A stretch of DNA of 64,000 nt. Source: Mytilus edulis (taxonomy: Eukaryota > Mollusca > Bivalvia > Mytilida > Mytilidae). The notes under the pieces were generated by a model, which was not told the DNA's origin, made no database searches, and saw nothing but the letters and a program-made list of their open reading frames with translations. Below, one piece after another: positions 63,871-64,000 of the stretch. The number at the start of each line of letters is the position of its first letter. Positions within the stretch are counted from its first letter, which is position 1. The stretch lies in the NCBI RefSeq assembly GCF_963676685.1, contig NC_092356.1, forward strand, positions 46,401,601 to 46,465,600, given 5' to 3'. The position numbers were made by a program, and so were the translations under genes.

Positions 63871-64000
63871 CAGTGAAACACATAGTGACATACACTACAT
63901 AAATAACATGTATATAGTGATATGAATATAAAAAATGTTGTGATCATAAACAGTTAATCTACCTTCAGGACTGTTAAACATTATGTAAGGTAATAGCCAT

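Overview
The window looks like nuclear DNA of a marine mussel (Mytilus or a close relative). It is AT-rich and intron-rich, has no bacterial-style gene packing, and is full of dispersed repeats that I recognise from memory as typical of mussel and other bivalve genomes. The species call is an inference; no database was searched.

One cellular gene can be read from end to end. It is an orthologue of the sigma non-opioid intracellular receptor 1 (SIGMAR1, ERG2/sigma-1 receptor family) on the + strand, with coding exons at 22186-22321, 25603-25806, 30834-30926 and 32989-33233. It encodes 225 residues, with consensus splice sites, all three introns in phase 1 inside glycine codons, and a polyadenylation signal at 33392. 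Two further possible exons of unknown genes are at 43347-43473 and 63240-63294; the second looks like a first coding exon of a gene that continues past the window.

Nearly everything else is repetitive. From left to right: 1-10.3 kb holds dispersed repeats and a three-copy 570-bp tandem duplication (3211-4461). 10.4-14.2 kb holds an almost full-length APE-type non-LTR retrotransposon on the - strand, with a 2A-like motif, an endonuclease, a reverse transcriptase and at least four frameshifts. 16.5-19.3 kb is a 1.3-1.5 kb tandem duplication. 21.5-33.4 kb is SIGMAR1, whose introns carry a SINE, several inverted-repeat elements and a three-level nest of insertions (26846-30331). 33.7-43.3 kb holds scattered MITEs, a 5'-truncated LINE and mussel repeats. 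43.7-46.5 kb is a 0.7-kb tandem array rich in CCCATGGGATT, interrupted by a TTAA-flanked element. 46.7-57.5 kb is a large satellite array of about 713-bp units, themselves built from 25-bp and 62-66-bp subrepeats. 58.4-58.9 kb is a 24-bp minisatellite. 59.8-62.3 kb is a hAT-like element with another inverted-repeat element inserted at its very end.

The most interesting observations are the 2A-like motif of the LINE, a pair of elements with CAGTCAGGGG ends and 5-bp target duplications (one sitting in the terminus of a hAT-like element), the nested insertion whose empty site survives in a neighbouring tandem unit, the multi-level satellite, and exact conservation of the SIGMAR1 exon-3 boundaries. 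I found no rRNA or tRNA gene, no CRISPR array and no convincing new protein system.
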